From: CAVVZJ01 sp963752755
GTDB lineage: Bacteria; Planctomycetota; Planctomycetia; Isosphaerales; Isosphaeraceae
Assembly (NCBI GenBank): GCA_963752755.1
Contig: CAVVZJ010000011.1
Location: 1-64,000 of the forward strand
Direction: 5' to 3'
Length of the DNA stretch: 64,000 bases
Under the pieces are notes generated by a model. It ran no database searches and was not told the origin of the DNA. It saw nothing but the letters and a program-made list of their open reading frames with translations. Shown piece after piece: positions 48,358-57,605 of the stretch. Both the position numbers and the translations under genes were made by a program. Every line of letters begins with the position of its first letter. The first letter of the stretch is position 1.

Positions 48358-48434
48358 CCAGCCTTGAAACGCCGAGCAGCGAGGGGAGGGTCCGACGGCG
48401 GTCGGGTCGCGATCGATCGGATCGGGACAGCATT

Positions 48435-48596
48435 AGGAGTGACGTCGTTGGCCCCTTCGTCTGAGATTTCTTCGATGCGAGAAGGAGTCGGCCCGACTTC
48501 AGTCGGGACGGAACCGCAATCAATTGAAGAACTTCTTCTTCTGGCCCGACTGAAGTCGGGCCGACTCCTCCTACTGTCGCCAACTACGTAACTCCT
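48435..48596. repeat. MITE-like element, copy A
   Basis: A 162-bp element with ends AGGAGTGACGTCGTTGGC and, on the other strand, AGGAGTTACGTAGTTGGC. Inside are the shared blocks CCCCTTCGTCTGAGATTTCT and CAATTGAAGAACTTCT and the palindromic words GGAGTCGGCCCGACT and AGTCGGGCCGACTCC. Copy B at 58435-58595 has the same layout at roughly 85-90 percent identity by eye. TA stands next to the left end in both. Confidence 0.75.
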
Positions 48597-48777
48597 ACAC
48601 CAGTTTGGATGCGGGTGTCATGCCCACGTGGACGTGGGTACGGCACCCGACCTGGGAGCGATCCGGTGTGAAGGACTGATCAGCCTGAGGTGTGGCGGTC
48701 CACTGGCGAGGGGAACCGGAATGTGGTATCCTGCCGGGAATCCTATCGTTGGTGGACCTCTTACCATGTGGCCGGGA

Positions 48778-49822
48778 ATGGACGAGGGAGAGGCACATTC
48801 GCGCTCGAATTGGCCGCACGAACGGGTGAATGGGGCCTTGCGTGTCACCGTCGCTCTGGCTGCGCTGCCGGCTCCCGTCGGGAGAACCTGTCGGGCCTTG
48901 CCGGCACCGTCGCTGGGCGGCGGGTTGCCGGTCGCGCCGGGCGACCCGGCGGCGCTGGCCGTGCGGTCGGCGCTGGCCGCCGACCTGGTACGTCTCCGCC
49001 AGAATGAGCCGGCCGCGCGCCGGTTCGACCCGGAGGGCGTTCACCAGTTGCGCGCGGCCGTTCGCCGGCTCCGGAGCGACCTGAGAACCTTCCGCCCCTT
49101 GCTCGACCGCGACTGGGCCGCGGAACCTGCCGCGAGGCTCCGGGACCTCGCCGACACGCTGGGCGCGGTGCGGGATCTCGACGTGCTCCAGGTCCGCCTG
49201 GAACGGGACGCGATCGATTTGCCGGTCGGGGTGCTCGGGCCACTCCGTGAGACGTTCGACCGCCGACGGGCCGAGGCTTGCGCGGCCCTGGCGAGTCACC
49301 TGGACTCGGCCGCCTATCGCGATCTGGTCGCCTGGCTCGATCAGGCGGCGCGTGATCCCCGGCTTCACCCGGCGGCGGATGCCCCTTGCCGATCGACCTT
49401 GCCGGCGCTGGCAGCCGCCGCCTGGCGGAAGCTGCGACGCGCGGTCCGTCGGCTCCGCCGCGATGCTCCGGAGGCGCGGTTCCACCGGGTCCGCATCCTG
49501 GCCAAGCGTGCCCGCTACGCTGCCGAGGCGGTGGCCCCGTCGCTCGCGCCCGCGTCGGGGTCGGGCCGCGTTGCGGTTTGCTCGCCACGCCGCGCGATTG
49601 CAAGACGCACTCGGTCGGCTCCAGGACGCCGTGATGGCCCGGACGTTGATCGAGCAGGTCGTCGTCGCCCACTCCGAGGACTCCGGCTTCCGCGACGCGG
49701 CTCGAGTGTTGCTCGCCCGACAGCTACGCGCCGCGAGGGAGGCTCGCAAGCGGTTCCCCGACGCCTGGTCGAAGCTCGACCGCAAGAAGGTCCGTCGCTG
49801 GCTGCGGCGTGCCGGATCGTAG
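48778..49822 (+). CDS. CHAD-domain protein, one frameshift
   Basis: A CHAD domain (conserved histidine alpha-helical domain), which binds polyphosphate through basic residues. The core GVHQLRAAVRRLRSDLRTFR, ARLRDLADTLGAVRDLDVLQ and RVRILAKRARYAAEAVAP is in one frame. Near 49557 the frame shifts and continues LRFARHAARLQDALGRLQDA through KVRRWLRRAGS to 49822. The N-terminal start is uncertain: ATG 48778 is reasonable, ATG 48721 also in frame. Such proteins associate with polyphosphate granules. The frameshift lies in a GC-rich stretch and is probably an indel error. Confidence 0.7.
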
Positions 49823-49853
49823 CACGAAGGTCGGGTCCAGGGATCGTCGCGAT

Positions 49854-50568
49854 TCAACGCGTTTTGGTCACGCCCACCTGCTGGCACATCGGCAGAAGTG
49901 GGCATGTCGAACACTTCGGAGGTGCGCCGCCGGTGCAGTGGAACTTGCCGAAGGGGACGAGCCGCTCGTTGATCTCGACCCAGTAGCGATCCGGCAGCTT
50001 CTGCTTCGAGCGCGGTCATCGTCTGCTCGGGTGTTCTTGTGCTCACATAGCCCCAACGGTTTGTGATGCGATGTACATGGATATCCACCGCGATCGCGGG
50101 ACGGTCGAAGGCGACGGCGAGGGTCAGGTTGGCGATCTTCGGGTCCGACGCCGCGGAAGGCGGTCAAGCCCTTCCAGGGTGTCGGGGACCTGGCCGCCGT
50201 GTTCGGCGACGATCCGACGCGCGATCTTGCGGAGGTCGCGGGCTTTCGGCTCGGGGAACGACGCGCCGCGGAGCAACTCGGCAATCTGATCTTCCGGGAG
50301 CCGGGCCATCTGATCCGGCGTGCGGGCCACCGCGAACAGCCGGAGGCAGACGACGAGTGTCGTCTCGTCGCGGGTCCTGCGCCGAGATCAAGGCGCCGAC
50401 GAGCTGCTCGAACGGCGAGCCGAATCCGCGGTCTCGCAGGTCGAACATGGCCGCCTTGGGCCAGTCGGCGACGAAAGGGCGGAGTCGGCGGAACGCCTCG
50501 ACGATGTCGAACGGTTCCTTGTCGCCGCGGGGGTTGGGATTGGTTGCGGGTCGCCTGGTTCGGGGCAT
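49854..50568 (-). CDS. nth: Endonuclease III, four frameshifts
   Basis: A base-excision repair glycosylase/AP lyase. Reading across shifts near 50383, 50160, 50142 and 50003, the family text is continuous: QLVGALISAQ then TRDETTLVVCLRLF; GASFPEPKARDLRKIARRIV; TAFRGVGP then KIANLTLAVAFDRPAIAVDI with the catalytic Asp; and CTGGAPPKCSTCPLLPMC with the 4Fe-4S cysteines. The lysine of the helix-hairpin-helix region is harder to place. Each shift is one base in a G/C context. Four shifts in 700 bases with no amino-acid decay strongly suggest sequence errors. Start ATG 50568. Confidence 0.75.
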
Positions 50569-50725
50569 CGGGGTTGTCCCGGTCGAGTCGTGCGACGCGG
50601 TGTCGAGGAGGTGGGAGCCATTGTCGGGGGCGTTGCAATCGGAATACCATGAAAACCTTCGAGCCCGCGAGCGGTATCCGGATAGTGTCTCGGGCGATGA
50701 GATACTGTTGAGAAGGAATGTTCTC

Positions 50726-52064
50726 ATGAAGCGGTGGATCGGGATTCACGGTGGCGTTCATCGGCGGTGTTGTCGCGGCCTGTTTACCGGCGGTAGCAGG
50801 GGAGCGTAGCGCCGCGGGCAGTGCTGGCCTGGCCGGCGGGACCGCTGGAGGTCGGCGTCGCGATTCGATCGGCCGATGGACGCGTCGTCGGCGGGGAAGC
50901 TCGTGGGTCAGGCGATCCCGTTCCGCATGCGGGACTCATCGGGCCGGGATCGAGGCCGAGCGGGGGGCGGAGTCGGACCCGAGCGGGGCTCTGCGGATCG
51001 CCGCGGCGCGGCTGGAAGATGACGGAAGGACGCTGGTGCTCGTCACCGACCCGCACCCGGGCGAGGCGACCTACAAGGTGAGCTTGACCGATCTCCGCGG
51101 CCCCGGGCAGACGGGACTGGGTGCGTCGGCGAGCCGGGAGTACGACCTGTCGGGCGTCGAGGCGGTCTGGAGGGAGGGCGAGGGGGAGGAGCCGACGTGG
51201 TCGGGCTGGTGGCCGCATGTCGATCCCGAGGAGGTTCGAAAGCGTGCGGCGGGCTCGGTCCGGCAGGAACGGGCGCTGGAGTTGCTGGCGAGGCCGGGGC
51301 GGCTGGGGTTGCGGACGCTGGTCACGTTGCCGGAGGGGAAACACGTGCTGCGGGTCGCGTCGAGCGGGACGATCGAGGAAGCGGTCTTGAATTTCGAGGA
51401 GGGCTTGATCGGCGACGACGGCCGCCACGCCGAATTCACCCTGGAGTCGCGCGGTGAGCCGGCCGAGCTGGCGTTGACCGTCCGCACGGGTGAGGGTGGG
51501 AAGCCGCTGACCCTGCGTGTGACGGACGTTCCGGGAGACGACACGGCCGAGCGGACGCTCTCGGCGGATCAAGTGATGGTGCCCTGGGCACCGACCCCGC
51601 CGCCGGGTCCGCTGGCGCCGGCCACGCCGCCGCCGATCCTGACCGGGGGCGACGCGAAGCGGGGGGAGGCGGTCTTCCGGAGCGAGGAGGCCCGTTGTTC
51701 GGCGTGTCACAAGTTCCGCGGGGAGGGGGGCGTGATCGGGCCGGATCTGAGCGACCAGTCGCGTCGGGAGCGCGCCGCGATCTTCCGGGACATCGCCGAG
51801 CCGAGTGCCCGGATCAACCCGGGATATGTGCCGTATACCGTCGTTTTGAAGGATGGACGCGTCCTCTCCGGCGTGGTGCGGACGGAGGATGCGGAGACGG
51901 TGCGGGTCCTCGACACGAACGCCCAGGAGACGCGGGTGAAGCGGTCGGAGATCGAGGAACTGCGGCCAAGCGCGACGTCGATCATGCCCGTCGGCCTAAC
52001 CGGGGCGCTGGGGGATCTGAAGATCCAGGACCTGATGGCGTATCTGACGTCTGGGGCGGAGTGA
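50726..52064 (+). CDS. Exported c-type cytochrome with planctomycete heme domain, several frameshifts
   Basis: From ATG 50726 (AAGGA 8 bases upstream) the signal peptide is pieced together from two frames (MKRWIG then FTVAFIGGVVAACLPAVAG). Further pieces are WPAGPLEVGVA, then FDRPMDASSAGKLVGQAIPF, then ESDPSGALRIAAARLEDDGR; shifts are near 50743, 50825, 50862 and 50960. From about 50965 the frame is uninterrupted to 52064. The C-terminal domain has CSACHKFRGEGGVIGPDLSD (CXXCH heme site) and DGRVLSGVVRTEDAETVRVL, matching the TIGR02603-type putative heme-binding domain. It probably transfers electrons in the periplasm; such domains accompany sugar or polymer oxidation. Confidence 0.75.
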
Positions 52065-52117
52065 TCGCGGGGGGCAAGGTTCGGCTCGCGGAGCCCCCGT
52101 TCGAGCCTCCGATCCAG

Positions 52118-52154
52118 GAGGGAGTAGGCCCGTCTGGAGTCGGGCCTACTCTCC
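52118..52154. terminator. Hairpin between convergent genes
   Basis: GGAGTAGGCCCG (52121-52132) pairs with CGGGCCTACTC (52141-52151) around an 8-base loop. It lies between convergent stops at 52064 and 52183 and could terminate both. It lacks a T-run. Its core resembles the palindromic words in the MITE-like elements. Confidence 0.4.
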
Positions 52155-52182
52155 GAGGCAGGTCTGGCGGGAAACGGGCGGG

Positions 52183-53199
52183 TCAGCCCTTCTTGCCGAT
52201 GTTGACGTAGGCGTGGACGTGCGGGGCGCCGCGGAAGTGCCAGACGAAGGTCGGGCCTTCGAGGCGCCAGATGTCCCAGACCTGATCGTCGCCGATGTCG
52301 TCGGCCTCGTAGAAGGCCATGTGGAGGGCGTCGAGCCCGCCGCCGTCCTTCATGATGGCGACGGCTTCCTCGACGTCGTCCTCGCGGTAGGGGGCGAGGA
52401 TGATCTTCATGACCTTCTCGACCAGTTCCTTCTGGTCGGAGGAAAGCTCGCCGACGCCGATGCCGGGGAACTTGCCGTCCTTGCCCTGGAGCGAAACGGC
52501 GCTCTCCTGGGGGGCCTTCTTGGCGAGGGCCTTCTCGCGCTGCTTGCCGTCGAGGGCCTGGAAGACCTCGTTGGCCTTCTGGGTCTGGTAGTAGAAGACG
52601 TTGCCGGGCAGGCCCTTCTCGGAGTCGCCGGTGCCGTGTCCGTAGATGATCGGGCCGCCGAAGGCGGTGCCCTCGACGCAGTCGCCGTCGGCGCGGAGGG
52701 TGACGTGTCGGCCGGTCAGCTCGAACTCGAACTGGCCGGAGCCGGGCTCGCCGAAGAGGGCGATGTGGTAGGCTTCGAGGCCGCCGTAGTCCTCGTCCAT
52801 CTGGATCGTGAGCTTCTCGAAGCCCTCGGGGCTGGTGACCCCCTTGACGATCTCGGTGACGAGGTGCTTCTGCTCGCTGTTCAGGTCGCTGATGTGGGGC
52901 TTGGTGATGGCCCAGTTGGCGCTGATGCGGGTGCGGAGCTCGTGGTCGAACGGGAAGCAGAGGGTCTTCCGCTGCTCGTCGTTGAGCGACTCGAAGAGCC
53001 GCTTGGCGGCCGTCTCGGCGGCACGCTGGGAGGCCTTTTCCTTGTCGCCGAAAGCGAGGGCCTGGCTGCCGATGACGGGCAGCAGGCCACCGGCCAGGGC
53101 GACGCCGCCGACGCGGCGGACGAAGTCGCGTCGCGAGAAGCTCTCAGGGTCGCGGCACTCGGGGCAGTCGCTCGGGACGTTCCTCTTCGGGTCGATCAT
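52183..53199 (-). CDS. Tat-exported DUF3500 protein
   Basis: A 338-residue protein with a twin-arginine signal (SRRDFVRRVGGVALAGG). The mature part matches DUF3500: FESLNDEQRKTLCFPFDHEL, LNSEQKHLVTEIVKGVTSPE, MDEDYGGLEAYHIALFGEPG, FEFELTGRHVTLRADGD and WHFRGAPHVHAYVNIGKKG. Two conserved His in the last motif suggest metal binding, but no activity is established for the family. ATG 53199 has GGAGGGACT upstream. Tat export implies that it folds, perhaps with a cofactor, before secretion. Confidence 0.85.
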   Translation of the reverse strand: MIDPKRNVPSDCPECRDPESFSRRDFVRRVGGVALAGGLLPVIGSQALAFGDKEKASQRAAETAAKRLFESLNDEQRKTLCFPFDHELRTRISANWAITKPHISDLNSEQKHLVTEIVKGVTSPEGFEKLTIQMDEDYGGLEAYHIALFGEPGSGQFEFELTGRHVTLRADGDCVEGTAFGGPIIYGHGTGDSEKGLPGNVFYYQTQKANEVFQALDGKQREKALAKKAPQESAVSLQGKDGKFPGIGVGELSSDQKELVEKVMKIILAPYREDDVEEAVAIMKDGGGLDALHMAFYEADDIGDDQVWDIWRLEGPTFVWHFRGAPHVHAYVNIGKKG

Positions 53200-53342
53200 C
53201 GCGAGTCCCTCCGGGAGAGGCGACCGGGGTCGGCCCCGTACCGGCGTCCGGCACGCCGGGACGCGACGGGGCGCGGTCCCGATCCATGGTCGTTTGGGTT
53301 GCGCCTCCGAATGTATCCGGAGCGGAGGCGCGACGTAAGGGG

Positions 53343-54212
53343 TTAACGGGACGTTTGAGAAATCTTGATCGTCGGCGGACCCTGGAGGTAGCCGAGCGAG
53401 CCGAGGAACTCATCGACGCGGCGGATGGTCCGATCCTGCCAGGGCGGACGGTTGAAGAAGCCGTGGCCGACGCCCTCGGCGGTGAATAATTCGGCGCGGA
53501 CGCCGTGGGCCTTGGCGGCGTTGAGGAAGGGCTGGGCCTGCTGCATGAGGGGGTCTTCGGTGCCGAAAAGGATCAAGGTCGGTGGGGTCTTCTCGGTGAC
53601 GTGGGCGGTCGGCGAGATGGTTTTGCCGGCCTCGGCGTCGATCCCAGCGATCTGGAGGATGCGCTCGCCCTGGATCGCGAGAACCGGGTTGAACAGGACC
53701 ATCGCGTTGGGCCGCGAGGAGACGGCCGCGTTGGCGTCAGGATCGGGGGTGGTGCCGGTGCAGGCGGCGATGTGGCCGCCGGCCGAGCCGCCGGAGGCAA
53801 CGATCCGGTCGGGGTCGATGCCGAACTTCTCGGCGTTCTCACGAAGCCAGCGGACCGCCGCTCGGGCGTCGGCGACGCAATCGACGGGGGTGACGTCCTG
53901 CCGCGACTTGACCCGGTAATCGGCCCGCGCCGCGACCATGCCGCGGCCGGCCAGGTACTTCGCCTGCGACTCGAACTGAGCGGGGTTGCCGTTGCGCCAG
54001 CCGCCGCCGAAGAAGAAGACGATCGCCGGCCGGTGGTCGCCGGCCTTCCAGCCTTCGGGGAAGTGGACGAACGTTTTCAGCTCGCCGTGGGGCGTCTTCG
54101 CATAGACGAACTCCTCGATCTTGCCGGCATGGTCGTCGTCGGCCCGGGCGGGCGGCGCGGCGGTCGCGGCTAGCAGGAGCGCGGGGATGAGCAGGGCGTT
54201 GGGCTTCGACAT
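53343..54212 (-). CDS. Exported alpha/beta-hydrolase (BD-FAE-like esterase)
   Basis: A 289-residue secreted hydrolase. Signal peptide LLIPALLLAATAAPPARADD; oxyanion loop AIVFFFGGGWRNGNP (HGGG-like), nucleophile elbow IVASGGSAGGHIAA, acid ILFGTEDPLMQQ and histidine GVGHGFFNRP. The set matches hormone-sensitive-lipase-like/feruloyl-esterase-like carbohydrate esterases. Probably cleaves acyl groups from plant polysaccharides, fitting the other esterase at 23541. Confidence 0.85.
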   Translation of the reverse strand: MSKPNALLIPALLLAATAAPPARADDDHAGKIEEFVYAKTPHGELKTFVHFPEGWKAGDHRPAIVFFFGGGWRNGNPAQFESQAKYLAGRGMVAARADYRVKSRQDVTPVDCVADARAAVRWLRENAEKFGIDPDRIVASGGSAGGHIAACTGTTPDPDANAAVSSRPNAMVLFNPVLAIQGERILQIAGIDAEAGKTISPTAHVTEKTPPTLILFGTEDPLMQQAQPFLNAAKAHGVRAELFTAEGVGHGFFNRPPWQDRTIRRVDEFLGSLGYLQGPPTIKISQTSR

Positions 54213-54320
54213 CGGCTTGCTCCGATCGGGACAGGGTGGATTCGGTTCAATGACGGGACCGACGGGCCCCTTCGGATGAAACCCGATCCGGGCGGTGGGG
54301 GATCGGCCGGACCTGGAATG

Positions 54321-54349
54321 TTGGATGCCTTGCGGCGAGGTGGTACGAT
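54321..54349 (+). promoter_or_regulatory. Promoter of the SMP-30 gene
   Basis: TTGGAT (54321-54326) and TACGAT (54344-54349) are separated by 17 bases, about 50 bases upstream of the ATG at 54402. Confidence 0.45.
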
Positions 54350-54401
54350 CGTCGCGTTCTGGCCGTTCGGCTCGACAATCCGCGGACAGGGAGACCCTGA
54401 C

Positions 54402-55311
54402 ATGAACGTGCCTCGATCCTTGCTCGTGACGCTGGCTCTCTCGCTGGTCGCCGCCTCACCGGTGGCGCAGGACCCGCCCATTGCGGGGATCGGGCCGAAG
54501 CAGCCGGTCCAGCGGTTGCAGACGGGTTTCACCTTCACCGAGGGGCCCGCCGTCGATGCCGCGGGGAACCTGTACTTCACCGACGTCCGCGAGAGCAAGA
54601 TTTACCGGGTTGATCCGCGAAGGTCAACTGAGCACTTTCCTCGAAAACACCGAGGGTTGCAACGGCCTGATGTTCGACGGCCGCGGTCGGCTGTTCGCCT
54701 GTCAGGGCGGGGCGCACAAGATCATCGCGATCGACCCGAAGTCCAAGCAAATCCAGGTCGTCGCCGATTCGTACGAGGGGCAGTCGTTCGACCGGCCCAA
54801 CGACCTCGTCGTGGACCGTGAGGGTGGCGTCTATTTCACGGACCCGAACGCGAAGTCGGTGTTTTATGTGAATGCTGATAAAAAAGTCTCCCGCCTGATC
54901 GACGACCTGCCGCGACCGAACGGCGTGATCCTGTCGCCCGACGAGAAGACGCTGTATGTTCTGCCGTCGGGCTCGCCGGACGTGATGGCCTATCCGGTCG
55001 AGTCGCCCGGCAAGATCGGCGCGGGCCGGGTCTTCTGCCGGCTCCAGCAGGCGGCGAACGGCGAGGCTCGCGGCGGCGATGGCCTGACCGTCGATGCGAA
55101 GGGCAACCTGTATTTCACGCAACCGGCCCTGAGCGCGATCCAGGTCGTGACGCCCGCAGGAAAGACCCTCGGCCTGATCCGCGTGCCGGAGAACCCGTCC
55201 AACTGCGCGTTCGGCGGACCGGATTTGAAGACGCTGTTCATCACGGCCCGGACCTCGCTCTACGGGGCGCCGATGGAGGCGACCGGGCATCGGTTCGGGG
55301 GCGGTCGGTGA
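54402..55311 (+). CDS. Exported SMP-30/gluconolactonase-like protein, one frameshift
   Basis: From ATG 54402 (GGGAG upstream) a signal peptide (RSLLVTLALSLVAASPVA) leads into a six-bladed SMP-30 propeller: TGFTFTEGPAVDAAGNLYFT with the metal Glu, then after a shift near 54618 EGQLSTFLENTEGCNGLMFD, YEGQSFDRPNDLVVDREGGV (Asn-Asp metal site), LPRPNGVILSPDEKTLYV and GDGLTVDAKGNLYFTQPAL. Such enzymes hydrolyse sugar lactones with Ca or Zn. All blades are present, so the one-base shift is probably a sequence error. Confidence 0.8.
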
Positions 55312-55407
55312 GCGTTCCGTTCCCTCCCGGGGCCTTGCCCTGGCGGGGCATCCGTGGGACACTCGGCCCCGTTGCTTGAGAGGGGCCATCCGAGAACCAC
55401 TTCGTGT

Positions 55408-55460
55408 GGGACCGCCGCCCCCGGCGGTCTCGACGGCGGACAGCCGGGGGCGGCGGTCCC
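55408..55460. repeat. REP-like hairpin, GCCGGGGG class
   Basis: GGGACCGCCGCCCCCGGC (55408-55425) pairs perfectly with GCCGGGGGCGGCGGTCCC (55443-55460) around 17 bases. Shares its core with the hairpin at 47256-47328. Confidence 0.7.
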
Positions 55461-55561
55461 AGACGGGAGCCGCAACTCCGAAGTCATTCTTGGACGCCTC
55501 CAAAGGGTGGGGCCGAGCGGGTCCCGAACGAGCGAATGGGTCCAGGGCGGAGGGCGCGGCG

Positions 55562-56359
55562 TTGAAGGCGAATCCGGTCAAGAAGGCGTTGAAGGAGGGC
55601 GAGCCCCAGGTGGGGACGTGGCTCTCGCTGGGCAGCGCGTTCGCGGCGAGGTTCCTGGCCCGGACGGGCCTGCCCTGGTTGACGGTGGATATGGAGCACA
55701 CCCACACCGACATCCAGACCGCCGCCCTGATGTTCGGCGCCATTGCCGACGGCGGTTGTGTCCCCCTGGCCCGCGTGCCGTGCTGCCGGCATGACCTGAT
55801 CAAAGGGGTGCTCGACTGCGGCGCGATGGGTATTGTCGTACCGATGGTGATGAACCCCGAGGAAGCCCGCCACGCCGTCTCGGCGGCGAAGTATCCGCCG
55901 CTGGGCAATCGCTCGCTCGGTGGCGGTCTGCACGCCCTGAATTACGGCGCCTCGGCCGACGATTACTACCTCAAGGCCGACAACGAAATCCTCGTCGTGA
56001 TCCAGACCGAACACATCCAGGCCGTCGAGATCGCGGATGAGATCTACTCCGTCCCCGGGATCGACGCCGTCTTCGTCGGCCCGAACGACCTCGCCGCCTC
56101 GCTCCGCGACGAGCGCGGGACGCCCCCGACGAAGGAGGTCATGGAAGATACCCTCAAGCGGATTCGCGAGGCTTGCGCCCGCAACAACGTCCCGAGCGGC
56201 CTGCACGTCCAGACGATCGAGCAGGCCAAGCGCCGGATCGACGAGGGGTGGCAGTTCATCGCCGTGGCGAGCGAATTGAAGTTCATGCTCCAGGGGGCCT
56301 CCGAGGTGGCCAAGGCGATCCATCCGGAGCTGGTCGCCGGGGAACTGGCGAAGTATTGA
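55562..56359 (+). CDS. HpcH/HpaI-family aldolase
   Basis: A 265-residue class II pyruvate aldolase. Visible: GTWLSLGSAFAARFLARTGL, WLTVDMEHTHTDIQTA with the catalytic region, PLARVPCCRHDLIKGVLDCG, AMGIVVPMVMNPEEARHAVS, VVIQTEHIQAVE with the metal Glu, and DAVFVGPNDLAASL with the metal Asp. These enzymes cleave 4-hydroxy-2-oxo acids such as 2-keto-3-deoxy-L-rhamnonate to pyruvate and an aldehyde. The start is probably TTG 55562, with GGAGG 8 bases upstream. An open frame extends earlier but lacks support. A 69-residue membrane-protein gene starts 14 bases after it. Confidence 0.8.
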   Translation: MKANPVKKALKEGEPQVGTWLSLGSAFAARFLARTGLPWLTVDMEHTHTDIQTAALMFGAIADGGCVPLARVPCCRHDLIKGVLDCGAMGIVVPMVMNPEEARHAVSAAKYPPLGNRSLGGGLHALNYGASADDYYLKADNEILVVIQTEHIQAVEIADEIYSVPGIDAVFVGPNDLAASLRDERGTPPTKEVMEDTLKRIREACARNNVPSGLHVQTIEQAKRRIDEGWQFIAVASELKFMLQGASEVAKAIHPELVAGELAKY

Positions 56360-56373
56360 GCCGGAGATATTTG

Positions 56374-56583
56374 ATGGAACCGGGGCGTTGGCGGATCCCG
56401 CTGCGCACGCTCCTGATCGTGGTGGCCCTCCTCGCCCTGGTATGTACGGTCGTGCTCCAGGCGACACGCATCCGGCAATTGCAGGCCCGGTTGCAGGTGC
56501 TGGAGGCGAGAGATCGGATCTACCAGGCAAAACGCGAGCGCGAACTGCGCCACGATCCGAAGTTGAGAGAACTCCTGCGGTGA
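56374..56583 (+). CDS. Small membrane protein with coiled coil
   Basis: A 69-residue protein with a short basic N-terminus, one transmembrane helix (LLIVVALLALVCTVVLQ) and a charged coiled coil (RIRQLQARLQVLEARDRIYQ). ATG 56374 has GGAG 7 bases upstream. The layout resembles planctomycete small membrane proteins of unknown function; FtsL-like topology is possible but no other division gene is near. Immediately downstream of the aldolase gene. Confidence 0.6.
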   Translation: MEPGRWRIPLRTLLIVVALLALVCTVVLQATRIRQLQARLQVLEARDRIYQAKRERELRHDPKLRELLR

Positions 56584-56618
56584 ATCACAAGTGAGGCTCA
56601 ACAGCCGATTGAACAGAA

Positions 56619-57431
56619 TCACGCTTCGACCAGGGCCCGGATTCGCTCCAGCCCCCTTCGGCAGACCTCCTCGGGGTCCGCTTCCCAGAGGGCCCGGTTG
56701 AAGAGTTCGAGCGACAACGGGCCGCGATAGCCGATCGAGCGGAGGTTGGCGATCACGCGGGGGAGGTCGGCGAGGCCGTCGCCGACCATCACGCGGTCGG
56801 CGTCGGTCTGCTCGGGGATGGGGGGCGAGTCGGGCAGGTCGTTGATGTGGAAGATGGCCATGCGGTCGCCGGGGATCTTGAGCAGATCGTCGATCGAGCC
56901 GCCGCCGCGGAGAAGGTGGAAGACGTCGGCAACGATCGTGGCGTCGGGGTCGTTTGACCCCTCGACGATCGACCAGGCGGAGGCCACGTCCTTGACCCCC
57001 GCGACGAACCCGAGGAACTCCATCGACGGCTTCACGCCCCGCTCGCGACCGAGCTGGAGCAGCTCGGCGTAGCGACGCGCAGCGTGGTGGAGATCGACCA
57101 CCTCGCGGGGCGGGCTGGCGACGATGTAGGGGCTTTCGAGCGCGGCGGCCTGGTCCATCCGGCGACGGCACTCGTCGAGGGCGCGGGTGTGGTCGTCGCC
57201 CTCGGAGGTGACCCAGCCGTGGAGGGCGATCACGCTGACGACCTTCAGGCCGGCGTCGGCGAGGGCGGACCTGAGCGTGTCGAGCGTGCCGCCTTGGGCG
57301 AGGTAGTCATGGATCTCATCGTTCCAGGGCTCGATGGCACGGAAGCCGAGCCGGCCGGCGATGCGGACCTTCTCCAGCAAGGGGGTTGGGCGGATCGTGC
57401 TGGTGTTCAGGCAGTAGGGGAAGTCGGGCAT
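56619..57431 (-). CDS. Sugar phosphate isomerase/epimerase (AP endonuclease-2 fold)
   Basis: A 270-residue TIM-barrel enzyme of the xylose-isomerase-like family: YCLNTSTIRPTPLLEKVRIA, GRLGFRAIEPWNDEIHDYLA, KPSMEFLGFVAG, ATIVADVFHLLRGGGS, MAIFHINDLPDS and GPLSLELFNRALWEADPEE. Metal ligands are likely Glu in MEFLG, Asp/His in VADVFH, His in FHIND and Glu in SLELF. Interconverts keto and aldo sugars, or hydroxypyruvate and tartronate semialdehyde. The exact substrate is unknown. Confidence 0.85.
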   Translation of the reverse strand: MPDFPYCLNTSTIRPTPLLEKVRIAGRLGFRAIEPWNDEIHDYLAQGGTLDTLRSALADAGLKVVSVIALHGWVTSEGDDHTRALDECRRRMDQAAALESPYIVASPPREVVDLHHAARRYAELLQLGRERGVKPSMEFLGFVAGVKDVASAWSIVEGSNDPDATIVADVFHLLRGGGSIDDLLKIPGDRMAIFHINDLPDSPPIPEQTDADRVMVGDGLADLPRVIANLRSIGYRGPLSLELFNRALWEADPEEVCRRGLERIRALVEA

Positions 57432-57605
57432 GGGCGGGGCTCCGGCGGCGGGGCAGGGTCGCTGATCGTTGCGGGAGGAACGAGGGGCGATAAGGGATCA
57501 GCGGCGATGGGCGATGATGGATTGGCGGCTGGCGTCGGTCAAGGGGTTCGACTAGCCTGGGAGGGCTGGACGCTACGATTCGACCCGAGACGTGGAGCCG
57601 AGATC

